The notes under the pieces were generated by a model, which saw nothing but the letters and a program-made list of their open reading frames with translations, had not been told where the DNA came from and did no database searches. DNA of 64,000 bases from Limonium bicolor. Lineage: Eukaryota > Streptophyta > Magnoliopsida > Caryophyllales > Plumbaginaceae. Below, piece after piece: positions 44,779 through 55,065 of the stretch. The position numbers and the translations under genes were made by a program. Location: NCBI GenBank assembly GCA_023374045.1, contig CM041776.1:47560171-47624170 (forward strand), in the 5' to 3' direction. Each line of letters begins with the position of its first letter. Position 1 is the stretch's first letter.

Positions 44779-44926
44779 CTAAGGTTTTCAACATTGTCTA
44801 GTTTAGGTGTCTTTTATATTATTCCTTAACTCGTTAGTTAGGTGGTTGTACATTTAGACTCTCTAATACACTCATGCATGAAATGCGGTAAGCAATCACT
44901 TTCTCATGTAACAGTTTAGGCGGTAC
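44779..44926 (-). other. Intron 3 of D gag-AlkB (148 bp)
   Basis: Donor CCAG|GTACCGCC, acceptor AAAACCTTAG|GAACC, with TTACCGCAT and CATGCATG inside as in C. Splicing gives PG-TFNICYPIP in frame with the AlkB exon start region. Confidence 0.75.
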
Positions 44927-45268
44927 CTGGTCTAGAAGAGGAGCCTGGCGCCTCAGACCGGTCCACCACGTTCAGGGCGGCCTTGCCGGACCCCGTACCC
45001 TTCCCCTTCTGGGCATCCGTGTACTTCCTGTCAGAGGGCTGCTGGGTGATCGCCTTCGGGCTATCAGTGGTCGCGGTAGTCTTACCCTTCCACTGACCCT
45101 TTGGCCTGTAGTTCCTACTGTTGGGGTTGTGCCAGCACTCAAACTCACGGTGCCCCATCTTCTCACAGTAAACGACACTTCACGTCATTCCCTTGCAGTC
45201 CTTGCCGGGGTGGTCTCCATTGCACCACTTGCAGTAAAAGTGGCGCTCCGGTCCAGAACCCGCGCTAG
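44927..45268 (-). CDS. gag: gag of D, exon 3: tandem zinc knuckles
   Basis: First finger CKWCNGDHPGKDC, second finger YCEKMGHREFEC with its leading Cys region disturbed by an extra base. Then a basic, threonine/serine-rich tail (KGKTTATTDSPKAITQQPSD) that ends SSRPG at the donor. Length of 342 bases, a multiple of three. Binds element RNA as the nucleocapsid part of Gag. The same finger spacing as in C and E shows common descent. Confidence 0.85.
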
Positions 45269-45350
45269 CTGCGTTCACAATACATCATCAATACTCACTT
45301 CCAACTCAAGAACTTATATCTCAATTTATCACACATGTTTAGGTAATTAC
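45269..45350 (-). other. Intron 2 of D gag (82 bp)
   Basis: Donor CTAAGG|GTAATTACC and acceptor GAACGCAG|CTAGC; same length and place as in C. The frame match across it needs one missing C in the CCCC run just before the donor. Confidence 0.72.
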
Positions 45351-45608
45351 CCTTAGGCGGGGAGAGCGTAAAGGCTTCGCCGCATACGCGTACGTAAGCT
45401 TCAGAGGCTCCTCAGCTGTGGTGGTCTGGGCTTGGCCCTTATCACCCTGATGCTGATTCTTCTGGGGCTGAGGGTAGTGCTTCTTCTTCTTCCCTCCCCC
45501 GTATCCTTGCTGGACCTGGCCCTCGTTTGTGGCCTTGCGCTTGTGCGCATTCTCCTCGTCCCTCAGACGGACGGTAATTTCCACCTTAGCAGCGGCATGA
45601 TAGCACTC
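45351..45608 (-). CDS. gag: gag of D, exon 2: basic linker
   Basis: Begins ECYHAAAKVEITVRLRDEEN and continues without a stop through KKKKHYPQPQKNQHQGDKG to EEPLKLTYAYAAKPLRS before the intron 2 donor. Highly basic and glutamine-rich, probably unstructured and RNA-binding. The open frame runs across the exon 1 border only if intron 1 is removed. Confidence 0.83.
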
Positions 45609-45712
45609 CTGAATTTTAGGACGTCAGTCATGCCCCGCAAAACAAAACTCACCAACTCACATTAACATTCACTATCAGTATTAACTGATTCATATCACGG
45701 TATTTTAATTAC
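45609..45712 (-). other. Intron 1 of D gag (104 bp)
   Basis: Donor CTTGCAG|GTAATTAAAA, acceptor CTAAAATTCAG|GAGTGC. Phase 0; exon 1 is exactly 225 codons to this donor. Contains in-frame stops. Confidence 0.8.
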
Positions 45713-46387
45713 CTGCAAGGTAGTATACTCAGCTGGTCCCATCCCGTAGCGAAGACGGTAGTTGAGACCATTGTAGAACCGGTTCACCAACACTCGGTTC
45801 GAATATCCAAGGTCTGGCAACAGGTGGATAAGGCCGGTGAATGCTGTGTAGTAGTCATCAACCGTCATCTTATCCCCCTGCCTCAGACTGTCAAGCTCGA
45901 GGCGCTTGGCCTCCTGCACATGTACCGGGTAGTACTTGGCTCGCAGTAGAGCCGTGTACTCCCTCCATCCAAACTCAGGATCAGCTATCCTGTCCTCCCT
46001 CACCAGTTTCCACCAACTCTGTGCCGACCCCTTCAAGTAGTAGGCGGCAAGTCGGACCTTAGCCTCAGCAGGTACGGCCAAAGTCTCGTAGGCGGTCTCC
46101 AGCTCGGAGATGTACGCCTCTAGCTTACGGGGATCGGTCTCCCCATGGAATGATGGCGGCCTCAAGTCAGCCAACGCCTTGACCCAGTTGGTCTCTCTCG
46201 GCGGTGGTGGTGGTGGCTGAACTCCGGGCTGATGCCCCTGCTGCACCGCAGCTACAATCTGGGGGACCATCTGGGCTACGGCGGCTGCAACTGCCTCAGC
46301 CATAGTCTGTGCCGTAGGGTTCTCGCCCTGGTCACCCATATCTCCAGTACCGCGTCCGCGGCCTCGACCTCGCGGTCTACCTGACAT
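45713..46387 (-). CDS. gag: gag of D, exon 1: capsid
   Basis: Starts MSGRPRGRGRGRGTGDMGDQ, the only ATG that keeps the basic N-terminus. A proline stretch (PPPPPPRETNWVKALADLRP) leads into the capsid domain: LEAYISELETAYETLAV, AAYYLKGSAQSWWKLV, FGWREYTALLRAKYYP, DKMTVDDYYTAFTGLIHLLP, VNRFYNGLNYRLRYGMGPAE and YTTLQ at the intron 1 donor. Continuous over 225 codons. It forms the particle shell and, by the layout, carries either AlkB or Pol at its end. Confidence 0.95.
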
Positions 46388-46570
46388 CTGAATTCATATG
46401 AACATTCATTAGCAACACGCTTGCACACTTATCGGTCCAACGGTAGTAACGTCTCCCGATTATAAGGTATTCCCACACTTAGTTAGTGGTTAACCCGTCC
46501 ATAACTGCTCACTCCATAAGTATAGTTAGATTTCCTAACTCGGTTTACTCCTATGCTCGGTATTCTAGTC
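46388..46570 (-). other. Leader between PBS and gag of D
   Basis: About 180 bases without a reading frame; no motif recognised beyond the PBS hairpin at its end. Confidence 0.5.
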
Positions 46571-46605
46571 ATCAGAGCGATACTTCGCTCTGATCCACAC
46601 CACTT
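46571..46605 (-). other. Primer binding site and hairpin of element D
   Basis: The minus strand reads AGTGGTGTGGATCAGAGCG (PBS with a small insertion), then AAGTATCGCTCTGATGAC. The ATCAGAGCG / CGCTCTGAT pairing is kept although the PBS itself is altered. Confidence 0.8.
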
Positions 46606-49600
46606 TTAACACCCCTACTACGCGCCTAACAATAAATACAGTCGCAGCGGAAATGACCAACTAAACAACAACTAACAAATTGGTGTTACAACGCCGTTAA
46701 CCACCCACGTGGTTAACTAGGCAGAATAAATAACAACGTATCGGTCTGATGATCAGACTCCCGAGCAATAGGACCCAACATCCAACATAACCATAACCAT
46801 TAAAACCGAGTATTTAATTTACATACCGTCTACAACATAACATCCTCCACCGTCAACTAACAGTACCAAAATATAACGCCACGGGAGCACAGGCGCATCC
46901 CGGGCCAACATCCAAAATAAACAAAAGTATCATGGTCTAAACCTACAACCATTCCGCCTCTTCAAGTCTCATCCTGCAATGAAAAAGAAAATGGAGCCCC
47001 CGAGGGGTCAGCACCTTTGCTGGTATGGCTAACGCGCAGCCCATCGGCTACCGGGATACGCGCAAACCACTTGTCATGATAACATGGAGTTCTTTTAAAA
47101 CAACCAACATCATATACATGTATTTATTCACCATAACATAGCACATTAACAATCCATAACACCACAAGTCGGTTCTCACAAGGAACATTCCATCATGGTT
47201 AGAATACCAAGTGAGCCTAAGGATTTTCATTAATCCCATGTTAAGCTCGTTACATACCTCGTTACCATCCCGTTATTTGAATGGTTAACTTAATCCCAAG
47301 GTGTGTCGGATATAGTGATCCCAAGCACACCGAAATAATATACGTATGCCCCTGTGGCCCGACGTGAGTCAGTAACTAGCTTTGGATAAGCTAAGGGAAG
47401 GTTGAAAACCAAATTGGAGAACAACCTATACATACACCAAGAGAGTCGAACCGGATATGATATCGACCCCCGTCCTCACACGCGTGGCCGGAACAGACCG
47501 GACTCCTCACTCCCCCGGTTAGCACTTGTTAGTGATCATACAAGTGATCTTGTTAAGTCACACACAAGCAAGCATATTGGTCTTGTTAGACACCCAAGGG
47601 ATAGGAGTCACAATAATACATCATCATAATATAAACAACCGTAAACTCTTTTCATGCCTTAATCTTGTAAGGTCGTAAACACACAGAAAAGCAAACAGCA
47701 CACAGGCCGGTGTAAACCGGTAGGCAACAGACTGCAAGAAAACCATACCTTGGTCTTTGCTCCGATGATTTCCCCACCGATGCCACTCCTATACAACATT
47801 GGTAACGTTGGTTAATTAACTTAACTTAACTTCAAATCTACTAGTGTTTACATGATTTTATGACATGTTTTATTGCCTAAACTCATCATTGATTACCTTC
47901 ATTATAACCCCTAGGCTTAACTACATAAGCCACACTTTTGTTTTTTTTTTTTATTATTATTAAGGGTCGACCGACCCACCGACCGACCCAACCTCTGGGT
48001 CGGTCCGTTCCAGTAACCTTCTGGTTCAGACAAAAACCTTAGACCGACCCACGACCGACCCGACCCATCCTCTATGGGTCGGTCCTTTGCCGAAACTTTC
48101 CCATCCTTTGAAATTCTCCGACCGACCCAAGTTGAACCGACCCCAAAACCCTCTGGGTCGGTCCATTCCAGAACAATTTCCTTCGTTAAATTTTTGCCCG
48201 ACCGACCCATAGCTAAAGCCGACCGACCCAAAAACCTCTGGGGTCGGTCCATTGCCGAGACTTTCTGGCTGGCTTAACATGGTCCGACGACCCAGACCCA
48301 AAACTGGGTCGGACCCTGGTCGGCCCACTACAGATTTTACTCTTAATTTGTTCTTTCAACTCCAAACTTTTTCCTCATATACTAAACATGTTCTAACCTC
48401 ATTTAGACACTTCAAACAAATCTAATCCCTACCAACACACATAAAACTCATCTTCTAATTCCTTAAGCCTTTACTCATTCCTTCACAAAATACTTAACAC
48501 TTACCATGTTTCTCCTAGGTTCCTAAGTGGTGTTTCATACTTATAAAAACTACTATCCAAAACATTTCCTCACCACTACAACATTACCTCTAAAGCATTA
48601 TTTCTCACCAACCTAAACCCTAGTTAATGTCTAAGTCCTTTTGTTTACCTAGAACACTCTAAGACATAGTTTATATTCTCTTAGCAAAACACTTAGTCAT
48701 TTCCTAACATTCTAGTTCCACCAAACCTTGCATTAATACCTAGAACTCCTTAGATATTTCCTAAATTTTGACATGGGTTCTCCTAGAACATTACTAAGCC
48801 TAAACACTTTGTTTTCCTCCACGAAACACACAAGAATACCTAAAATCACCAAGAACACTCTCATACACCAAAACTTCACCAAGTTTACACTAACAACCAA
48901 AGTATTGTGCATAATTTAAATTTGCATGGCACTTAGGCCCTTAATTGCTCAAACCATAAACACTGAATTTCCTCACAATATTTATGCCTTTAACCTGCAA
49001 ATACACTCAACAACATATTGTCCTTTACTAAGTCTCTTGAGAACACTTTACTAAGTCATTCACCATTTGCTCTTTAGGTAGTTTTAATAAGCATTTATAA
49101 GCTCATTTCTCCTAAGGCATTAAACAACATTAGTTAGTATTTTTACCCCTCTTTTCCAACCAAACTTCTTTCTTGTTTCCTTTAGAAACCGATAGAGTAC
49201 TTGATTCTTTGACAAGCTCTAAACAATATACAAACATTATAATGAGTATTCAAGCTATAAGCTCCATCTCATTGTAAACCCTAGTTTCACATTATTTCGA
49301 AAACATCAATGTGATTGTTTTACCTTGATCTTTGAAGAGAGTTTGAATGTCTATGAAGAGAGGACTCCACCTAGTCCAAGAAGGGTTGAAATGAAGCTAG
49401 AACAAGGTCACATAAAGAGCTCCTTCAATATGTATTTTTCGGTTTATGGCAAAACAAGGAGGAAACTTGATTTTTATTTGAGATTCCTTACCTAGAAGCC
49501 AAGGAGAGTAATAATATGTAGAAGAACAAGCTCAAGCTCCTTCAATGGTGGAACTCCATGGCACCGAAATGGTTGTCTTGAAGTTTTAAGGAGATAGAAT

Positions 49601-50432
49601 GAAGAGCTTGATGCAAGGAAGAGAATGGTGGTGTTTGTTCTTGATTTGGACAAGTGAGGAAGATTTGGCAAGAGATTGAAGTTGTGTTTTAATGGTGGTG
49701 TGTGTGTTACCCGTGAGAGAGAGCAAGAAGGGAGGGAGAAGAAGCTTGCAACCGTGTGAAAGAAGAAGCAAAGAAGAGAATGAAGATTGAATTTACTTTT
49801 TGAGATATTTAAGCCTTAAAGCAAATAGTACCTATGAGTCACATTTATTTACTTAACAAGTTAACATACTTGGTGACTCCTCACTACAAAACCGGCCCCC
49901 TATATTAGTATGAGGGTATTTTAGTCTTTGTTTGTCAATTTAATTACTTATAAAACACATATGTTTATAAACTAGCTTGTAAAAATTACTATTCACCTAT
50001 ACAAGGCACATAGAAGTGAAATTTTTGATTTCCCACTAATATAGCCACCCAAATGTGATACTATATAGTACACATATATATTTAGAGTAATGATGGACAT
50101 TTAGCCATTCAAAACTCATTTACAAGACAATTTTTCAAAAACGTGCTTTAAGACTTCTAAAGCACATTTTGTGTTTAACTTTTTTCAAGCTTGGTTTTCT
50201 TTGGTAATTGATTTAATATGTTCATTAATTATAAATGAAGTCTTGGTAAGCTTACCAAGCCTTAACCAAGCTTATCCCAAGCTTAGAGCATTTTTCGCCC
50301 TAAATAACCTTTAAGGTAGTTACTTGTATTTTCTGTGTTTTAAATTGTTTGCTAATGTTTCTAAGACTCTTTTTAGTCTTAATAAATCATGTTTTAATGT
50401 TTAAATAACATTTTAAGGTTTGGGGTATTTCA
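46606..50432 (-). repeat. 5' LTR of element D (3827 bp)
   Basis: Direct repeat of 36320-40139. The terminal TG has been lost or misread (TTAACACCCC). Double-hairpin block at 46994-47024, inverted-repeat array at 47965-48330, donor-like site at about 49322. Confidence 0.92.
47965..48330. repeat. LTR inverted-repeat array of D, second copy
   Basis: GACCGACCCA / TGGGTCGGTC units as in 37685-38045, with a few lost or duplicated bases. Confidence 0.88.
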
Positions 50433-51535
50433 AAAAGCCTTAATATTTTCCTGCTCAGTCAGTCTGATGTAAATACTAAGATTAATTCCTTTGTGGTACC
50501 TAGACTATCTCAAAATCATATGTTGATAATTACCCAAATAAATGCAGTCGTTTGTCGCGCAAAGCATTTAGCAATATTAGTTGAAAGGAATTAAAACAAG
50601 TTAAATGAGAGAAACAGGTGATAAATATTAATTTACGTAATATTAGAAATCAAACCCCCATCCTAGGATACAAAAGAAATTACTCAGACATTAACGGAGA
50701 TAAGAAATTACACAGATAGATTTTGACATTAATTCAGAGGAAGAACTGGTCTGTTCTCGCTCTCCAGCTGCTCTTCTATTTCTTTTGTTACTGCACTGGT
50801 GAGTGTTTGGAATGATTGGTGATACAGGAGGAATATAAGTGGAAGGGAATGGATGAGTGTGGTGAGCGAATTCTTCAGACTCCCGTCGTGCGTGGTATCT
50901 TTTTTGCAGTAATGGTGTTGGGTTTAATAGAGAATTGAGGAGGCAAATCCGTACGTATTAATCGATTGCAGTTGATTGCAGTCTGAGTGCTTCATTTATT
51001 GCAGGGGGACAGAGAGCTGGAGTGATTTAAGGTAGGCGGTGCGGCGAAGTAGATGGATAAGAATCCATTTGCAGAACGACGCGAGGAAGAAGGAGACAGG
51101 CGCGTCTCAGATCTGGAATTTTTACACGCGTCCGCGTGGTGTCCTCCTGAACACCGCCTCATATACACGCGGTTTGCTTACTTACTCCCTCACGTCCGCC
51201 TGCTGGTCCGCCTGGCTAACAGGCGGTTGCTTGGGTGAGTCGTCCGCGCCTAATATTGGCGGTTGCCCATGCATTGACCTATTTTCCTTCCAACTTTGAC
51301 CGGCTCTAGATTATTCGTTTGGGCTCCGTTTTTTGAGCCGTCTGCGCCTATGCGTTCGTCTCTTCGTGTACTTTCGTCCTAGCTTGGCTTTTCCTCATGT
51401 TTAAACCAATAAATTTGTGAGATATCAATAAAACATAAACTAGAGGAAAAACATACGATAATGAGAAATGAGCAAAAAAAGTGCTGATATAATACATGAA
51501 ATACACCCATAACATGCTCATTTAGACACTTATCA
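50433..51535 (-). repeat. 5' LTR of T2, inner piece
   Basis: Resumes at AAAAGCCTTAAT after D and ends CACTTATCA at 51535. Matches 30278-31447. CCTTC at 51536-51540 is the T2 target duplication. Confidence 0.88.
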
Positions 51536-52478
51536 CCTTCCTGTATGTAACAAAAGTTTTGGCAAGGTTTAAAACAGTATTAGTCTACAAAATGTTAGTA
51601 AAACACCTTGAAATAGAAAATTAAAGATAACAAAAATAAAAATGGCAATCTGAAGAGGAGGGGAGCTCGCGAGCTGCGTTCGTCTTCTCTGTCGTCGGGT
51701 CGAGTTTGGAGTTCAGAGAAAATTGGGGAAGAACGAGTATTATGAAACGCAGCGTCGAACCCTTTTTTTTCCTATTTCAGACACTCGTCCGCACCGTTTT
51801 AGGCGGTACTGTGTATGGCGTCCGCTTGTTATTAGGCGGTTACGCCTATTTCTTTGTCTGTCGTCCGCTTGTAAAGAGGCGGACAAGCTTCAGTGGCGTC
51901 CGCCTGGAAAGTGGCGGACAAGGTTGTGTGGCGTCCGCTAGACAGGAGGCGAACAAGGCCTGTTCGCTTTTTTTTTATTTTAACGAAACATTTCCCTAAC
52001 ATAATAAGATACGTACATAATAATAAAGTCATAACATTAGTAATAAAAGATGACATAAAATTATAAGTTAGAAGTTAATTGACAGAAATTTAAATGTTAG
52101 TAGTTAGAGACAATGGAAAGAAATGACAGAAAATTAAATGACAGAAATTTTAAGTTAGTAGTTAGTATACAGGAAATTGAAGGACAATGGAATTAAATGA
52201 CAATAATATAAGAGTTAGTAATTAGATGTCAGAAGTTTGATGTCCGAAGTTAGATGGCCAAAGTCAGGTGTCCAATGTCAGATGTCCAATTAATATTAAC
52301 AGATTATTAAATAATTATTATTAACAAAAATATAGTAGATAATTAATATTAACGATAAACAAAATATTATAGACATAATATTAACAGAATAAAGAGAACA
52401 GAATATTTATAATTAACAGGTGAATAATCCGGGGCTTAGGAACTAGAATAAATCTAGTCCCCGGCAACGGCGCCATTT
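51536..52478 (-). other. T1 interior, 5' side: leader with hairpins, repeats and PBS
   Basis: Contains a GGCGTCCGC...GGCGG hairpin array (51780-51955), degenerate GACAATGGAAAGAAATGACAG units (52060-52290), and at 52458-52475 the minus-strand PBS TGGCGCCGTTGCCGGGGA (tRNA-Asp type). No gag or pol frame is visible. Confidence 0.75.
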
Positions 52479-53920
52479 TGCAGACGTTATAAAATGAGTG
52501 GTTAAACTGGTGTAAAATTAAAAGAAAAGAAATTAAAACTCAAAATAAACGTCGGGCTGCAAACAAAATCCCAGTCGTGGTAGTATAGTAAAAATGTAAG
52601 CGACCGGATATCGAACCGCGGGACTAATGTACATATTATAGTACCTAAGCGTGTCACAAGAGGGGGGATTAATTGACTTGTTTATATAAATAAAAGGAAA
52701 GATAAAATGACTAAATTGACAGATAAACTAAACGGGACTCTGGTTCTTGTTAATATAATATCTGCTCTTTCATGCTAGGTCTACTGGTTTAATTATAATT
52801 GTTTGGCAAGATTCCTGTTATTTTCTTAAGGTCCGATGAAAACTCATAAGAACTCGTTTACCTGTAATGCAAGGTCCGATGAAAACTCAAGCAAAAAGCC
52901 TGTTAACGGCAGAGGAGTGTTGAGGGATTACATTTGCAACTGAGTACTAACTTAAACGATGAAAATAAGTTTCCCCCAGTTTTACGGCTTAATCAACCCA
53001 TCTGTTTCCAACCGATGAAATCAAAAACAGACTTAGTAAAGCATTTTAATAAATTCATGAGGTTTATTAAAAAGATGCGAGAAAACCTTTAAACGTAACA
53101 AACTTCATTAAAATTAAAACCAGTAAAACATATTGCATAATAATACAGATACATAATAATTATTCCCAGAGTATACGTAAACTAATGAAATGGAAAGAAA
53201 ACAAATGGAGAAGCGGGAGATTAGAAATGGAATGAACGAGTGAGTGAAGGTGAAGTGGTTCGAAGATGGACTGATGGGGTGAATTGGAACTCCAGAAGGA
53301 ACCACGGAAGGAGCCTCCGAAGGACACTGGGTAAGGTAAACTGAGCGTTGTATTTATAGAGGAAGGAGAAGAAGCATAGCAGCAGCTCATTGATTGAGCT
53401 CGTTGATTGCAGCCTCATTGATTGCAGGGGACAGGAACAACGCGTGAGTGATTTCTGGTAGGCGCCGACTGGTAATTGATATGGGGAATCAAGTTGCAGA
53501 GCGAGTTTTACACGCGTCCGCTCAATAAGGGGCGGTTCTCTCATCTCCTCTCTTGTCCGCATGTTAATAGGCGGTCTCCTCTCTATTTCCTTGTCTCTTG
53601 TCCGCTCAATAAGGGGCGGTTGCCCTCTCTGTCTCGTCCGCCTGTTATGTGGCGGTTGCTCTCTCTGTGTTGTCCGCCTGTTATGGAGCGGTACAGAAGA
53701 GGCGGACACATACATGCGTGCTTCACGCGTGACATCTCTTTTAATCCTTTTAATATATGTCTTTGTTTGTCATTTTTCCTACATTTTAACACATATAATA
53801 CATCAGTTAATATAACAATAAATATAGGAAAAACCTAAGATAAGTGAGAAACATTACTAAAAATGCTGCAATTAATAAGGTGATTAAACCTTAATAAGTC
53901 TATATGTTTTGCACTTATCA
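52479..53920 (-). repeat. 5' LTR of T1 (1442 bp)
   Basis: Direct repeat of 12462-13936. Hairpin array at 53515-53705. Followed by the target duplicate CCTAC at 53921-53925. Confidence 0.9.
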
Positions 53921-53925
53921 CCTAC

Positions 53926-54490
53926 GCAGAAAGAAAGAAGAGAATGAATATTGAAGGAGATGATGGTGGAGCAACCTCTGGCGGTTACTGCAAGAAGGGA
54001 AGAAATTCTTTGAAAAGAAGGAGGGGCAGAAGGATTTCTATGGTCAGAAGACGAAGGAGCAGGTCCCTCGTCTGACCGGCCCAGCTATTGATACTCAGCC
54101 ACTAAGAAAACACCACCTAGAGGCAATAAGCCAACCCGACGTCACTATTACTGTAAACGCTGTGGAATGATCACCTAGGCGTAGATTGCGCAGGAAGGAA
54201 GGTGGAGTGCCGCTATTGCAAAAAGGAAGGTCACAGGAAGTTTGAATGTTTTTTTTCCAATCCAGGGAGCTGAGTATACAAGGGAGCTAGAGGTTCACAA
54301 AGGACACCAGTTATTGAGGCGGGCGGACCAAGAGTCGGTCAGGCACCGCAGAACAACACCTATGCTAGAGGACCGGCAAGACAGCCATCCTCATCCGGGA
54401 GTCGGAAGGGAAAGGAGATAGTTCCATGAGGAAATACCCTGTACACAGTGGGAACTTCAGGCGCTGAGGCTAGCGCTCAGCGCGAAACCG
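53926..54490 (+). pseudogene. gag: gag of element E, C-terminal part with zinc knuckles
   Basis: Continues the gag cut by T1. After a basic stretch with stops, two fingers are readable in shifted frames at about 54140-54255: YYCKRCG...DHLGVDC and CRYCKKEGHRKFEC, joined by AGRKVE as in C and D. A serine/arginine tail follows, then NTLYTVGTSGAEASAQRET ending at a donor-like CCG|GTAAGCC near 54490. The zinc-knuckle segment appears to be uninterrupted by the 82 bp intron seen in C and D, but decay makes this uncertain. Confidence 0.75.
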
Positions 54491-54727
54491 GTAAGCCTAG
54501 AACTTAAACCTATGCATGATGCATAAATGTGTGTTTATATTCATCAATCGATGAAACTTGTATGTATTAGTAAGTATCAGAATTTAGAGAGACCTAACTT
54601 AGGTAACCTCTCACCTAATGGGATACTTCCATATTTATTTTCCTTACCTATGAGACCGAGATCACCTGAGCCTATGAGCGAAGGTCTAGAATATCCAGAG
54701 GCATAATGCCAAGTACTTTGACCCGGC
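54491..54727 (+). other. Probable decayed intron 3 and AlkB lead-in of E
   Basis: Begins with GTAAGCC and carries TATGCATGATGCATAAATG near its start, resembling the CATGCATG block of intron 3 in C and D. Ends with sequence readable as CQVL-PGM just before the AlkB remnant. Confidence 0.5.
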
Positions 54728-55065
54728 ATGATCCTACTCAGGAAAAACTTAACTATAAATGAACGAATAACTATGATAAATGAATATGGAACTTGGGAAT
54801 AGGCCTTGAAGGATTCTATATTCCAGGATACGGGAGTGGATCAAAACTTAAATTATATGATGAGTATGGGTAAGGATTAGGATTAGGATACCAGTTATAT
54901 CCTTCTCCATAGGAGATGATGCTGAGTTTTATGAACGGTGATCAGAAAAGGATGAAAAAAGGCAAATAAAATTGTTTTTTTTAAATCAGGAGACGTGTTG
55001 GTATTTGGTGGAGAGTCCAGATTAGTGTACCATAGAATTAAGAGTATTAAACTGTAAATAGCCTT
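54728..55065 (+). pseudogene. AlkB-domain remnant of element E (internal deletion)
   Basis: The same captured domain in an old state. The start reads GMILLRKNLTINERITMINE, aligning with GMVLLNGYLTPEAQIHIIRR of D. Next come FYIPGYGSGSKLKL in another frame and MMSMGKD, followed by stops. At about 54908 the sequence jumps to SIGDDAEF, so the part that should hold N-x-Y and H-x-D is missing. The later part keeps SGDVLVFGGESRLVYHRI-like codons in shifted frames, with the distal His. It cannot be active. It shows that the AlkB gene was present before the families of C, D and E separated, or that it was acquired more than once at the same place. Confidence 0.82.

Larger units (their letters stand above)
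36320..50432 (-). mobile_element. Element D: Tekay/Del-like chromovirus carrying AlkB, minus strand
   Basis: LTRs are 36320-40139 and 46606-50432. Flanks are TAAAG and AAAAG, a target duplication differing by one base; the uninterrupted site AATAAAAGCC is visible at 30280. Gene order on the minus strand is gag exons 1-3, AlkB, PR-RT-RH-IN-chromodomain. Its pol is clearly related to that of C, but LTR sequence and LTR hairpin motif differ, so C and D are sister families and not copies of one element. Confidence 0.92.
15276..51535 (-). mobile_element. T2: Athila-like gag-protease retrotransposon, minus strand
   Basis: T2 has split LTRs: 3' LTR at 15276-15544 plus 30155-31447, and 5' LTR at 35930-36319 plus 50433-51535. 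TSD is CCTTC. The PBS is tRNA-Asp-type and the PPT is AAGTGGGGGGTG, both typical of Athila. The interior (31448-35929) codes for gag and an aspartic protease but has no RT, RNase H or integrase, so it cannot move alone. Chromovirus C is inserted in its 3' LTR and chromovirus D in its 5' LTR. Confidence 0.85.
12462..53920 (-). mobile_element. T1: Athila-like, non-coding LTR retrotransposon, minus strand
   Basis: LTRs at 12462-13936 and 52479-53920 are nearly identical (TGCAGACG...TTATCA on the plus strand). The right LTR is followed on the minus strand by a tRNA-Asp-type PBS, the primer used by Athila elements. TSD is CCTAC. Its own interior, without T2, is only about 2.3 kb (13937-15275 and 51536-52478) and has no coding sequence, so T1 depends on proteins from elsewhere. 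The low LTR divergence suggests a fairly recent insertion, although it was later split by T2. Confidence 0.85.

Noticed and set aside
53583..53838. ORFs on both strands across the T1 LTR hairpin array
   Set aside because: Identical ORFs at 13576-13838 reflect LTR duplication and the CCGCC/GGCGG repeats.
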